Assembly: GCA_002005505.1 (NCBI GenBank)
Contig: KV908464.1
Coordinates: 55,001 to 119,000, forward strand
Direction: 5' to 3'
Source of the DNA: Botryococcus braunii
Taxonomy: Eukaryota > Chlorophyta > Trebouxiophyceae
DNA length: 64,000 bases
The stretch's first letter is position 1; every line of letters starts with the position of its first letter. Positions 22,712 to 33,271 of this stretch are shown one piece after another. The notes beneath the pieces are model-generated. The model saw nothing but the letters and a program-made list of their open reading frames with translations, was not told where the DNA came from and ran no database searches. A program made the translations under genes and the position numbers.

Positions 22712-23333
22712 GTAATCGGTACCGCTTTCCAAGCAGTTTTGAGAAACAGCCAATTGCAGCAACAACACACCGCTGAGAGATTGGTTTTGGACAACCAGCA
22801 CGCGGGAGCTGGTCAATTTTTGCTAAATGTATCATCAGAGTAACGGTTTCAACACGGTGTAAATGCAGCTGATAGGTTGGCAATTATTAGCAAGATCACT
22901 GATTGTTGGAAGGGGTATGTCTCCCTGGTGAGGCAGTTTCTACCACCGTAGTTCTTCCTCTTTCACTTCGACGTTTGCAAAGAGGTTATTCAAGGCAATA
23001 GTTTCATTTCATACATATTAGTTGTGGATGTTTTTCTCACATTGATTATTTGGGTCTGAATGTGAGTAGAATTTTTGGGGACACTTCCCCACCTTCTTGT
23101 CAGGTTTGGCTTTAGTAGATTGTTGTGGACATTTCCCCATCTTTTTTGTCACGTTTGGCTTTCGTTTGTTGCCCAATTCAGGGCTATGGATTAGTCCCCA
23201 AGCAGGAGTGGTTTGATTTATATTAGGAGAGTTAAAAAGTAGAATAATGGCATTTTAGTTGTAGCAGTTTGTTATGTAAAGTAGCAGAAGGATATCAGGG
23301 TGGATATTTAACTATATGTGTAGGATAAGTGTC

Positions 23334-23570
23334 ATAGCAGTGGGATATCAGGGTCACTAAAATCTATAGCAGTGGGATATCAGGGTCACTAAAATCTATA
23401 GCAGTGGGATATCAGGGTCACTAAAATCTATAGCAGTGGGATATCAGTGTCACTAAAATCTATAGCAGTGGGATATCAGGGTCACTAAAATCTATAGCAG
23501 TGGGATATTAGGGTCACTATAATCTATAGCAGTGGGATATCAGGGTCACTATAATCTATAGGAATATGAT
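23334..23570. repeat. 32-bp minisatellite, about seven copies
   Basis: The core GCAGTGGGATATCAGGGTCA recurs every 32 bases from 23337 to 23529, followed each time by CTAAAATCTATA. Degenerate copies extend to ~23281 and ~23600. There are no unique spacers, so it is not a CRISPR. Confidence 0.92.
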
Positions 23571-23880
23571 ATCAGGGGGAGTAATATCTATAGAAATAGG
23601 AATTTATGGGACCACAACCAATTGTAATATCGCAGGTACAAGTACACGTATGTGTACAAGTCTCATTTCTACAAAAATATCCCAAATAATCTAACAGCAA
23701 AAACACCCCAAAAAGGCCAAACAGTGGTCTAAATATCAGTATCAGACCCGTTTGTTTGATGCCGCATGCAAGATTTTTGGTGCGGTTAGGATATGTAACA
23801 GTAACTAGCTAGGACCGGGTTCGAATCGGCTAAGTGCTCGGGCCGGATCCCTGGATTAGGGGTCCTGGTGGTATATTTCC

Positions 23881-23920
23881 TATACTTATATACTAGGTGG
23901 CCACCTAATATATAAGTATA
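23881..23920. repeat. 40-bp near-perfect palindrome
   Basis: The two 20-base halves around GGCC pair with one mismatch (TATACTTATATACTAGGTGG on the left). The AT-rich arms could extrude as a cruciform. Confidence 0.85.
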
Positions 23921-24384
23921 TATCGGTGATTTCAGGGTCGATTTGGCAGGTGTATATTTATGGAGTTCCTACTAGTTATGGCGTTGCCAATGATCGGTAA
24001 CGCCATGAAGCAGGTAAACTTCTTTATGAAGGAGTTGAACCTCGACTTTTAGCAGGTAAACTAAAAAGTCACGTGTCTTAAGTTACCTCCTAAAATGTGA
24101 AGTTCCACCCTTTCAAAAAGAAGTTGACCTGCTAAAAACTCAAACACACCTTCAAAGAGGGCACTGTGAAACATTCGTGGCAGCAACAGAGATTGAAAAA
24201 ACAAAGTTAGTCGGCTTCGCCTTGGTCTCTCGGCATCGCCTCGGTCTCTCGAAAATCCCAGCTCCCCTCGGAAGGAGGAAAAAAAGAACAGAATTACAGC
24301 AATCCAGCTGCAGCCCAGAGAGCATGATGAGATGCAGACGGATAAACCAACGGTATGTGATCACATGAGAACCTATTTGAAATG

Positions 24385-25090
24385 TGTTATAATAGTGACA
24401 GAACATTTTGGTGCCTTTCCCTCAGAAGAGTAATAGTGGCCAGATCAGCTTCAATGAATAATCGGTGGCAGAACCTGGGAGTTTTGCCAGAACTCATCTA
24501 GACCAGTTATACGTTGATTAGGAAGGATGAGGTAATCAGACACGGTTTGCTAGAAAGGATTTATGACACCGGCGTGCAAGGACGAGGCACTTGATTGGGA
24601 CATTAAAGGCACTTCGGGTGCTTATCTCTTGACTGTTGCCTATCAAGTCCTCATTCACATTCGGTCACTGCTTGTTCTCCTACACACAACAAGAGTACCG
24701 ACGAGCTAATCACCCTTCGTGCCCGGGTCATACAGGTAACCTGACGTTAAGAGACTGAAGCCTCATTGACAATGGGTTAGGAAAGGTCTAGGTTATATGA
24801 TTAAGTTGGTGCTAATGTTTTCCTCATTTGAACACTGATAATGCAGACTATCAGTAGTTACGTAGATCGAGTAGTTTGAATTACGGAGCGATGAGAGAAA
24901 GCAAGTAGCATTGTAATGACTTGATTGGGACATTAAATGCACTTCGGGTGCTTATCTCTTGACTGTTGCCTATCAAGTCCTCATTCACATTCGGTCACTG
25001 CTTGTTCTCCTACACACAACAAGAGTACCGACGAGCTAATCACCCTTCGTGCCCGGGTCATACAGGGAACGCCGACCTCAGAAGTTTACA
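24385..25090 (+). repeat. copia 1 5' LTR
   Basis: TG...CA ends. Inside it a 147-bp segment occurs twice (24590-24736 and 24920-25066), starting CTTGATTGGGACATTAAA and ending GGTCATACAGG. The copies differ at only one or two positions. Confidence 0.95.
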
Positions 25091-25106
25091 GGTTATGGGC
25101 CCACAG
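25091..25106 (+). promoter_or_regulatory. copia 1 primer-binding site, initiator tRNA-Met anticodon arm
   Basis: Directly after the LTR the sequence reads GGTTATGGGCCCACAG. Its complement contains GTGGGCCCATAACC, the anticodon stem-loop of eukaryotic initiator tRNA-Met, with the CAT anticodon inside. This matches the half-tRNA primer known for Drosophila copia. Copia element 2 has the same site. Confidence 0.8.
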
Positions 25107-25156
25107 CTTTTCTGCTGAGGCATGAAAAATGTATGACTTGGGCAAAGTAGTCTGCG

Positions 25157-25680
25157 ATGGCGCGAACGCGACAAACCGGACGTATGAGCACGGGCGGAAG
25201 TAGACCTCCTCCACCTTTACCTCCTCCTCCAACATATAACGAGCGAAGAAAGGCAGGAGGAGAGAAAAGCCCACGGACGATCGACGAACGAGTATTCCTA
25301 GTGAAGGACTTCGTCCACGAAGCACACGGACGAGGAGCACTCTCCCACCTCAGTGGTTCCGAGAGCGTTTCCCGATATATCCAGCTTATAAATTCACTGT
25401 TTGGGAAATCTCTTTCATCAACGGAGAGCCAGGATATCTGACACGAGCAATTTTTGAGAGGTGCTTACAGCAAACGGGAGGTCCATCGCACGAAGCTTAT
25501 TGGACAGAGAAAGCTGCCTACGCAGCGATTGAGCTAGCTTTGAGCAGCCTGGGAGACGACTTCATTGATCATCTAATTCTTTACGGCGGAGGAGAATTTC
25601 ACGTGGACGAGTGGGACACAGAGGACGACAGTGAGGACGAGGACGGAGACTCCAGACTGTCAGAAAGGAGCGAAGACTGA
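25157..25680 (+). pseudogene. copia 1 extra ORF upstream of gag, frameshifted
   Basis: A frame from ATG 25157 has a Pro-rich start (PPPPLPPPPTYNE) and FLVKDFVHEAHGRGALSHL, and stops at 25441. In another frame from ~25405 the coding sense goes on: FINGEPGYLTRAIFERCLQQ, then AYWTEKAAYAAIELALSSLG. It ends in a strongly acidic tail (DTEDDSEDEDGDSRL) with TGA at 25678-25680. One indel near the TTT run at ~25410 would join them into about 174 residues. I do not recognise the product. Copia element 2 has a different sequence at this place. Confidence 0.45.
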
Positions 25681-25693
25681 CAAGCTCTGCAGC

Positions 25694-28276
25694 ATGGCTA
25701 AGAAAGGCTCCCGCACCGGTGAAGAATCGCAGTCAGCAGAGGAAGAGTCTACCTCGTCTCCCACGCAAAGTTCGTCCACACCAAGCACATCAAGGGGTGA
25801 GGGAGATGTACTTCCCAAGGTCATAGCCACCCAAGTCAAGGTGCATATTAAACTGGATCGTCATGGCACAAATTTTGTGGTATGGGACAATGCCTTTACT
25901 GCGGCCAATAGTGCTAAGGGTTCCTTTCCTGCCATTCAGTCTGCCATGCCTGAGACTATCCATAATGCGGCTGCAATGCTTCTGCTGTATGAGTCAGTTC
26001 CAGAGGAATGGTTGGGGGAATTGTCAAGTAAACCGTCAGCATATGATGCATATATGTTCATTTGCAAGAAATTTGTGGGTGGTTACAACACTCAAGCCAA
26101 TGCAGACTGGCTGAAGGAAATGTCTAGAGGGATGAGACGTGGAGAAACGATCTCTCAGTACGTGTCCATAATGATAAATCTCAAGAGCTGCTTGAAACGC
26201 AATGGACATGACCTCTTGGATGGTCATGTGGCCACTCAGATAGTGCAGGGACTACCAGCTGCAGCCAATCCTCCCGGGCTGCTACCCACTGCAGTAGCTT
26301 ATCCCCTTGATCAGCTGGCAGCTCTCATTTCCACCACAGCCGAGGCCTCTGGTTACAACGATGATGGAGAACAACCTGCCTTGGTGATGAAAGCAATGCC
26401 TGCTCAACTGGAGGCAGCCCCAGTCCCCTCCACTAGCGGGGCAATTCCCTCCAGACAGCCAGCAGACACAGAATCAAGGGGGGAAGTGAGAGGCACGTGC
26501 AACTACTGCCACAAAAAGGGCCATTTTTGGAGAGACTGCCGTAAACGCCAAAGGGATGCAGAGACACAACGCAATGTGGTGGCAGCTGTACAACAACTGG
26601 CAGCCATGTGGCCCCAAGGGCAGTTTCCTGGAGCAGCACAGCCATCTCCCAGCGTGCAGCATGCATTCCCTGGCACTGGAGCGTTCCCACTGCTGCACCC
26701 TCCTCCAGGCTCACCTTCTCCTCCCTCGGAAGGTATGCCATACGTGGTATCATATAATGTGCTGGATGGCAGTAAACACCAACAGTCCAAACAGTCTTGG
26801 CTTGTGGACAGTGGAGCGTCTGTACATCTTGTGAGCAATCTGTCCCTGCTGCATGCCCCTACAGTCCATGACCACCCTATTCCAATGCTACTCGCTACGT
26901 CTGATGCCACTGGGGGTATTGTTGCTACTGGGTCAGTGTGTCTCATGTCCTCTCAGCATGTTCCAGTGTGGCTGCATCATGTCCAGTGTGTTCCCTCAGC
27001 TACCACCAATATTTTATCAGTATCTGCTGCTCTGCGTGATGGAATCCGGTTCAGCACAGATAGACTTGGAGCATTCACTGCTGTCTCAGGACCGAGTGGT
27101 TGGCAGATGCCTGTGAAACCAGAGAATGGCCTGCATTATATCCATAACTGCCTCCCAATAGCACCAGTGAAGGTTCCTTATTCAGTAACAGCTGCTCTGA
27201 AGAAGAAATGCTCTAAAGCTCCAAGCCATGACTGTGCCAAACGTTTCCTGTGGCACAGCAGATTGGGACACCCAAGAGATCCATGGATGAAACGCCTGAG
27301 CAGTGAGCAACTGGTTACTGGCCTAGACACCTTATTGTCCCCTTGTGAAAAGTGTCCTAAGTACTGTGAAGCTTGCATTGAGGGGAAGCATGCACGTCCC
27401 CCATTTGGTGACAGCTCTAGACCGGCTGAGAAACCTCTTGACAGAATCCACATTGACACTGTGGGCCCCATATCACCAGCAGCCATTGCTGGGGAACGCT
27501 TTTGGGTAACTGTGACTGATGAGGCATCTGGGTGGAAGGCAGTGCTGCCAGTGAAGTCAAAAGATGTAATTGGAGCTGTTGTCAGAGACCTAATTTTTTA
27601 CTGGCAAACTGAGAAGGAAACTACAGTGAAGTGCATCCGCTGTGACAGAGGCACAGAGTTCTTAAATGCCAAGTTCAAGGAATTTTGTGCATCCCAGGGC
27701 ACTAAACTGGAGACATCTGCCCCATGTACCCCTCAGCAGAATGGAGTTGCTGAGAGAGCCAACAGGACCCTCAAAGAGCGCACCAGAACCCTCCTCAATT
27801 TTGCTGCAGCAAGCCCTGTGATGTGGAAGGAAGCCCTGGAGACAGCCTGCACCCTCCTAAATATGGGACCCAGCTCAGGCAGGCCCCTATCTCCCTGCGA
27901 AATGTTCATGGGATACAAACCAGATGTATCCTTGCTGCGCACATGGGGATGCCTTGCATTTGTGCATGTTCCTGATCAGCAGAGGGGGGCATTTGCACCA
28001 AAAGCTGTGGCTGGGATGTTCACTGGTTACTCTCCAGTGTCAAAGGCATACCGTGTCTATATGGGAGGGGGGATCTGGAGAGAGAGCAGAGATATCCAAT
28101 TTGTGGAACACATTCGAGGAGCTACTCGGGTGGGAATGGAAGTTCTCCCTGACCAGCCTCAGCAGTTCTCATATCCTGAAGACTTACCAGGGCAAATGCA
28201 CAGCAGCAACCCAGTGGTGTCATTGCCACAGTGCAGCGCAGAATCAGACTGTCAGCAGCCCAGGCTCCAGCATTAG
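25694..28276 (+). CDS. copia 1 gag-protease-integrase polyprotein
   Basis: The 860-residue frame starts at ATG 25694; the frame is open upstream but without another ATG. Gag occupies roughly residues 1-265. A zinc knuckle CNYCHKKGHFWRDC is at ~269-282. The aspartic protease motif WLVDSGASVHLV is near 370. The integrase follows: HSRLGHP...CEKC..YCEAC (HHCC) at ~520-560, then core motifs IDTVGPISP, CDRGTEF and QQNGVAERANR (the D, D, E residues) at ~585-690. The frame ends in TAG at 28274-28276, beyond the integrase, and RT continues in another frame. Gag packs element RNA, the protease cuts the polyprotein, and integrase joins the cDNA to the genome. All catalytic residues I can check are present. 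Confidence 0.93.
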   Translation: MAKKGSRTGEESQSAEEESTSSPTQSSSTPSTSRGEGDVLPKVIATQVKVHIKLDRHGTNFVVWDNAFTAANSAKGSFPAIQSAMPETIHNAAAMLLLYESVPEEWLGELSSKPSAYDAYMFICKKFVGGYNTQANADWLKEMSRGMRRGETISQYVSIMINLKSCLKRNGHDLLDGHVATQIVQGLPAAANPPGLLPTAVAYPLDQLAALISTTAEASGYNDDGEQPALVMKAMPAQLEAAPVPSTSGAIPSRQPADTESRGEVRGTCNYCHKKGHFWRDCRKRQRDAETQRNVVAAVQQLAAMWPQGQFPGAAQPSPSVQHAFPGTGAFPLLHPPPGSPSPPSEGMPYVVSYNVLDGSKHQQSKQSWLVDSGASVHLVSNLSLLHAPTVHDHPIPMLLATSDATGGIVATGSVCLMSSQHVPVWLHHVQCVPSATTNILSVSAALRDGIRFSTDRLGAFTAVSGPSGWQMPVKPENGLHYIHNCLPIAPVKVPYSVTAALKKKCSKAPSHDCAKRFLWHSRLGHPRDPWMKRLSSEQLVTGLDTLLSPCEKCPKYCEACIEGKHARPPFGDSSRPAEKPLDRIHIDTVGPISPAAIAGERFWVTVTDEASGWKAVLPVKSKDVIGAVVRDLIFYWQTEKETTVKCIRCDRGTEFLNAKFKEFCASQGTKLETSAPCTPQQNGVAERANRTLKERTRTLLNFAAASPVMWKEALETACTLLNMGPSSGRPLSPCEMFMGYKPDVSLLRTWGCLAFVHVPDQQRGAFAPKAVAGMFTGYSPVSKAYRVYMGGGIWRESRDIQFVEHIRGATRVGMEVLPDQPQQFSYPEDLPGQMHSSNPVVSLPQCSAESDCQQPRLQH

Positions 28277-30801
28277 ACCTGACAGCTCCTTCCCAGTACC
28301 CTCTGACCAGGCTGCAACTGAGCCTGCTAGTCAGGGGAAGCCTTCCCAAGAGGAGGGCATTCCTAATGTGACTCCTGAATCACGCACGGGAGAACAGCAC
28401 CCGGACTTGGATCAGTCCGGGACTCTGGACGCAATTCAACGACTGGCGCGAGGAAGTTCGGACAGCGGGCAACATCAACTAATATTAGAGCGAGCACAGC
28501 AGTCACTGCGTAACACTCATCCGGCAACGACCATTCCGCCTCCGGACGGACTGTCGCGGGCTCAACGCTATGAGCAACGAACTGCGGCTCGAGAGATCCT
28601 GCTGGCACATGATAAGGGAGAGAGCTGTGAGCGAGAGGGGATGACTGAAGGTGACACAGAGTCACAGGGACCAGGGGAAGTGCAGGAATTGGGTCAGGAC
28701 ACCGAGAGACCTGCTTCACTTGTAAGAGATGAGAGGGGGGCAGTCTCTGATCAGACTGCAGATGGTCCAAGTGAGCTGAGCTGTATGGGTGGGACCTGCT
28801 CAGTGCCTGAGAGAAATGTTAGAGATGAGAACTCAATCTGTGATGCCCAAGGACAATGTGGTGCCAGCCACGCAAGTGTGGGCCATGCATGGGAGTGTGC
28901 TGCTAGGCCTGCGCCCCAGCGCTCATGTCTAGTAGGGAGCAGACAGAGAGAGAGAGAGACATGGGCACAGCATCAAGACAGACCAAGAGCTCATGCAATG
29001 CAGAGTGGTTCAAATGCCTGTGAGAGTCCAGACGGGACTGGAAACCGTCAGCCATGTGAGAGTGTGTCTGAGGAGGTGAATCGGAAGCCTGGACAGTGTG
29101 AGAATTCCCCCAATTACAAGAGCTTTCCGAGAGGTACCTGTGTTTAGGAGGATGATGTGAGAGTGGCTGGCAGCAAGCTTGAGAGGGCAAGCTGTGAGTC
29201 TAAGAGAGAGAAAGAGCAGAGGGGGAGATCTGGATCTTTGCCCACAGTTCCCACGTGCAGTGCGGCGACATTCAGTGAAAGAGTAGTGGGTGACAGTGAG
29301 AGTAAGAGTAAGCAAGATCAGGGGAAGCACACTGGTGTGCGTTTTGGGAAGATTAGTGTGCCTTCCAGTCTAAAGGAGGCCCAGCAGTCCCCACAGTGGG
29401 AATATTGGAAGGCTGCTATGCAGGAGGAGCAAAACTCCTTAGATGCTCATGAGGTGATGGAGTTTGTTCCTAGACCTCGTGGTCACAAAGTAATCCCAGT
29501 TCACTGGATTTTCTCAGTGAAAATGGATGCTCATGGTAATGTGCTTAGATTCAAGGCCAGGCTGGTGGCTCAAGGGTGTAGGCAAATTCCAGGAGTGGAT
29601 GTGATGGAGGTATTTGCTCCCACCAGCAGTTATGGGTCTAGAAGAGCTTTGCTGTCAGTGGCTGCACAGGAGGGTCTTGAAATTCACCAGGTGGATGTCA
29701 AGACTGCATTTTTAAATGGTGAATTAGAGGAGGAGGTCTATGTCACACAACCTCCTGGGTTTGAGAATGGGGATGGGAACACTGTGTGTCGCTTGAAGAA
29801 GGCACTGTATGGCCTGAAGCAAGCTCCAAGGGCATGGCATAAGACCCTTAATGAGAAGCTACTTACCATGGGGTATGAGGTGTGCAAGAGTGATGCTGGG
29901 GTATATGTGAAATGTTCTGTGGATGGAGGGAAATCCTTTGTGTTGATTTATGTTGATGATCTGTTGATAGTTTCCAAGGGCATGAGTGAGATTGAGAGAG
30001 TGAAAGGGTTGCTTAAGCAGGAGTTCACTATTCATGATCTAGGAGAGGTGAAAGATTTTTTGGGCTGCCAAGTGATGAGAGATAGAGAGAAAGGGTTGAT
30101 TTCTTTGAGCTGCATCCCCAAGATTGATGCCCTAGTTGAGAAATTTGGGCTAGATCTGGAGTCTGTGGGGCCTGACACCCCTATGACTAAGGATTTTGTG
30201 GCCACACAGCAACCTATGTCTAAGGACAACAGTGCCAGCATTGGAGCTGGGAGTCCCTTACCACCAGGTCACAGATATTGTGAACTGGTTGGGTCACTGT
30301 TGTATATTGCCAACACCACTCGGCCTGATATTTCCCAGGCTGTGGGAGTGCTCTCCAGGTATAGGATTACTTCCACCACTGCTCACTGGAATGAAGCCAT
30401 TAGAGTGTTGAAATATCTGATGGCTACCAGGGATCTTGTGTTAGTACTTGGAGGGAAGGACACAGAGCTGGAGGGCTTTGTGGATGCAGATTATGGTGGT
30501 GATCAGGATCACCGGTTTTCCACTACTGGTTACGTAATTCGTGTGTTTGGAGGAGCTGTAGTTTGGGGAAGCAAGAAGCAGTCTGCAGTGGCCACATCCA
30601 CGGTAGAGGCTGAGTTTATGGCAGCAAGTGCAGCTGTCAAAGAGGCGAATTGGATGAAGGGATTCCTGGAAGAAATTGGTATTTCTCCATGGATTGTGAA
30701 GATCCACTGTGATAATCAGGGATGCATCAATCATCTCAGAAATCCAGTGTTCTCTAAGCATACCAAGCACATTGCAATCAGCTTTCATTTTGCTCGGGAA
30801 G
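28230..30801 (+). pseudogene. copia 1 pol: linker, RT and RNase H (5' part)
   Basis: This is in a frame different from gag-integrase, so a frameshift is needed near 28230-28276. The first ~300 codons form a low-complexity linker rich in Glu, Ser, Gln and Arg (including RQRERETW), then TAG at 29145-29147 stops the frame. In the same frame after the stop comes a full RT: VIPVHWIFSVKMDAHGN, FKARLVAQGCRQ, IHQVDVKTAFLNGELEEEVY, ALYGLKQAPRAW and YVDDLLIV (YVDD at 29949-29960). RNase H follows (GFVDADYGGD, KKQSAVATSTVEAEFMA, IHCDNQGCI). Element B cuts it at 30801. A sense codon in place of TAG plus a frameshift would be needed for expression. Confidence 0.9.
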
Positions 30802-32252
30802 TGTAATATTCTTGCAAAGGATGGCCGTGCACCGACGAAAGTGCTAGTATGGTCCGTACACCATACCATATACTGTGCGAGCCTACGAGGCTACACCCAG
30901 TACCAATGTACCGCCCGGCACGTGCAGGGACGAGCACCGGCACCGTCTGCCTACCGGCGCGCTACATTCTCCCCCTCCTAGGTGACCAAGCTCCTGCGAG
31001 GTCCTAAGAGGAGATGTCTAGAGAGTTGCTTTTATGCCTTATGTGAGAAGACACCCTAGAGAATCGCTTCAACGCCTCGTGGAACTTGTAGCGCAACCAT
31101 CAGCCAAAGGCCGTCATCATATGGTCACTCCCCTATGGGGTACACAGCTCTCACCTCCCAACGTAAGCCTCATCTCTCTTTCTCTTCTCACTATCCAGCG
31201 TAAGCTTCCTCTCTCCCTCTCTCCTCCCCCCAGAGACACGTTGCCCACCACGAGGCCCACGTGGTGAACGGGTCTATGGACCAATGCCAGGCAAGGAGCA
31301 GAGGCAACTGGGCCAGGCAGACAAAAGAAGTGTCTAATGTGCCGCAACACAAAAGAACAAATCCTTCATTATGCAATGATGGAAGCAAAACCAGCATGCA
31401 AAGCTCAATCCACATTTATGGCATTTTCCAACGGCCCCATAAATGCAGTACTAAGCAAACCGAGCACTAAAAGAGACTGTGAAAATAGAAAGTATTTTCA
31501 GCTCCATGCTTCTCGGCGCCAATCAACAAAGCAAGACCTCGTCATATCCGTGTAAGATCGGCATCCGGAAAAGTTGAAACTTTACCACCGAAATCCCAAC
31601 GATATGCTCGAAACACCAAAGTTTCATTAAGGCAATGCAAGTTGAAAAACAATTGCAAAGGATTAGCAACCCAAAGCAAACCAAACGAGGGGAAGCGCAC
31701 ACTCACCATCGTGAAGTGCCACCTTCCTCCCCCACCGTCCCCACGGAAACGGCGGAGCCAAACGCCATTAGAAAGATTACAGAAAAATCCGAACTTTCTT
31801 GCTTGGATCCACACACCAAGCTTGGCGTCGACCTTCGCAGGCCAGAACCATCCCCGTCATCCGAACTTATATGGGTGCGAAGAACGGATTCTCCCAACCA
31901 AAGTCCGTGCAGGTGATACCAAGGTGTTGTTGATCCTTCGATCTAGTGGGAAACAACCCAAATAGGACGACAGGCAGCAACGAAGACACACTGAAGCATC
32001 GACACCATCCGCAAGACACACTTAAGCGTCAAACAGGATCAACAACCAACATCGCAAATCCACCGACTTGGATATGGGCCACCAAAATGTAATATTCTTG
32101 CAAAGGATGGCCGTGCACCGACGAAAGTGCTAGTATGGTCCGTACACCATACCATATACTGTGCGAGCCTACGAGGCTACACCCAGTACCAATGTACCGC
32201 CCGGCACGTGCAGGGACGAGCACCGGCACCGTCTGCCTACCGGCGCGCTACA
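30802..32252 (-). mobile_element. element B: non-autonomous derivative of element A
   Basis: 1451 bp, with 165-bp LTRs (30802-30966 and 32088-32252) that show no difference from each other and only a handful from element A's. It is flanked by the duplication GGAAG (30797-30801 and 32253-32257). It keeps element A's leader and primer-binding site (31340-32087) and polypurine tract (30967-30980) but no gag or pol. It resembles TRIM or LARD-type elements. Identical LTRs mean that it transposed recently, so proteins came from another element. Confidence 0.93.
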
Positions 32253-32391
32253 GGAAGCTATTGCATTGGGGCAGGTTGATGTGAAATACGTTCCATCTGC
32301 TAGGAATGTGGCAGATATATTTACCAAGCCTCTGACAAGGCAGGTATTTCAGAGTCATCGTGAGGCTCTGGGATTGGCCAAGTTTTTGTGA
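32253..32391 (+). pseudogene. copia 1 RNase H C-terminal end
   Basis: After the second GGAAG copy the RNase H frame resumes exactly in phase (EAIALGQVDVKYVPSARN, then VADIFTKPL) and ends in TGA at 32389-32391. The VADIFTKPL motif is the standard end of copia RNase H. Confidence 0.92.
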
Positions 32392-32393
32392 GG

Positions 32394-32409
32394 AAAAGGC
32401 AAGGGGAAG
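32394..32409 (+). promoter_or_regulatory. copia 1 polypurine tract
   Basis: AAAAGGCAAGGGGAAG directly precedes the 3' LTR. The equivalent AAGGGGAAG lies before the 3' LTR of copia element 2. Confidence 0.8.
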
Positions 32410-33115
32410 TGTTATAATAGTGACAGAACATTTTGGTGCCTTTCCCTCAGAAGAGTAATAGTGGCCAGATCAGCTTCAATGAATAATCGGTGGCAGAACC
32501 TGGGAGTTTTGCCAGAACTCATCTAGACCAGTTATACGTTGATTAGGAAGGATGAGGTAATCAGACACGGTTTGCTAGAAAGGATTTATGACACCGGCGT
32601 GCAAGGACGAGGCACTTGATTGGGACATTAAAGGCACTTCGGGTGCTTATCTCTTGACTGTTGCCTATCAAGTCCTCATTCACATTCGGTCACTGCTTGT
32701 TCTCCTACACACAACAAGAGTACCGACGAGCCAATCACCCTTCGTGCCCGGGTCATACAGGTAACCTGACGTTAAGAGACTGAAGCCTCATTGACAATGG
32801 GTTAGGAAAGGTCTAGGTTATATGATTAAGTTGGTGCTAATGTTTTCCTCATTTGAACACTGATAATGCAGACTATCAGTAGTTACGTAGATCGAGTAGT
32901 TTGAATTACGGAGCGATGAGAGAAAGCAAGTAGCATTGTAATGACTTGATTGGGACATTAAAGGCACTTCGGGTGCTTATCTCTTGACTGTTGCCTATCA
33001 AGTCCTCATTCACATTCGGTCACTGCTTGTTCTCCTACACACAACAAGAGTACCGACGAGCTAATCACCCTTCGTGCCCTGGTCATACAGGGAACGCCGA
33101 CCTCAGAAGTTTACA
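32410..33115 (+). repeat. copia 1 3' LTR
   Basis: 706 bp. I see three differences from the 5' LTR (C for T at ~32732, G for T at ~32955 and T for G at ~33080). It contains the same internal 147-bp duplication. Confidence 0.95.
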
Positions 33116-33182
33116 AAATGATACTATGCTATACCACGGATAACAGTACTGATAACTGGATATACCTGGATTTTAAAATGGA

Positions 33183-33265
33183 GAATGGCCAAGTCACTGC
33201 CGCTGAAATACTTTACGGGCCTGGAATGCATCAAATATAAAATTAACAACCGAGGAGAATTTCGT
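33183..33265 (-). pseudogene. short 3' relic of the APE LINE
   Basis: On the minus strand the segment reads FDAFQAR and then TGACTTGG, like the end of the LINE ORFs at 5433 and 16385. It covers only ~80 bases and is diverged. It borders the hAT-like MITE. Confidence 0.55.
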
Positions 33266-33271
33266 CCGAGC

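Larger units (their letters stand above)
22844..24384. other. intergenic with minisatellite and palindromes
   Basis: No gene recognised. The stretch contains a 32-bp minisatellite (23334-23570), a 40-bp near-palindrome (23881-23920) and short inverted repeats near 23979-24008 and 24042-24072. Confidence 0.5.
24385..33115 (+). mobile_element. copia element 1 (Ty1/copia LTR retrotransposon)
   Basis: 706-bp LTRs (24385-25090 and 32410-33115) start TGTTATAATAG and end TTTACA. The element is flanked by the 5-bp duplication AAATG (24380-24384 and 33116-33120). Coding order is gag, protease, integrase, RT, RNase H, as in Ty1/copia. I counted three differences between the LTRs, so the insertion is young. 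Element B sits inside RNase H. A frameshift near 28.2 kb and a TAG at 29145-29147 break pol. Confidence 0.95.

Noticed and set aside
23334..23570. CRISPR-like array of 32-bp repeats
   Set aside because: The repeats are contiguous without unique spacers and the genome is eukaryotic. This is a minisatellite.
23800..23850. tRNA gene or SINE suggested by a GGTTCGAATC B-box-like string
   Set aside because: No matching A box, acceptor stem or anticodon loop at proper spacing.
27924..28229. Beginning of the second copia 1 pol frame
   Set aside because: Here the integrase frame is the coding one. The overlapping frame becomes meaningful only after ~28230.
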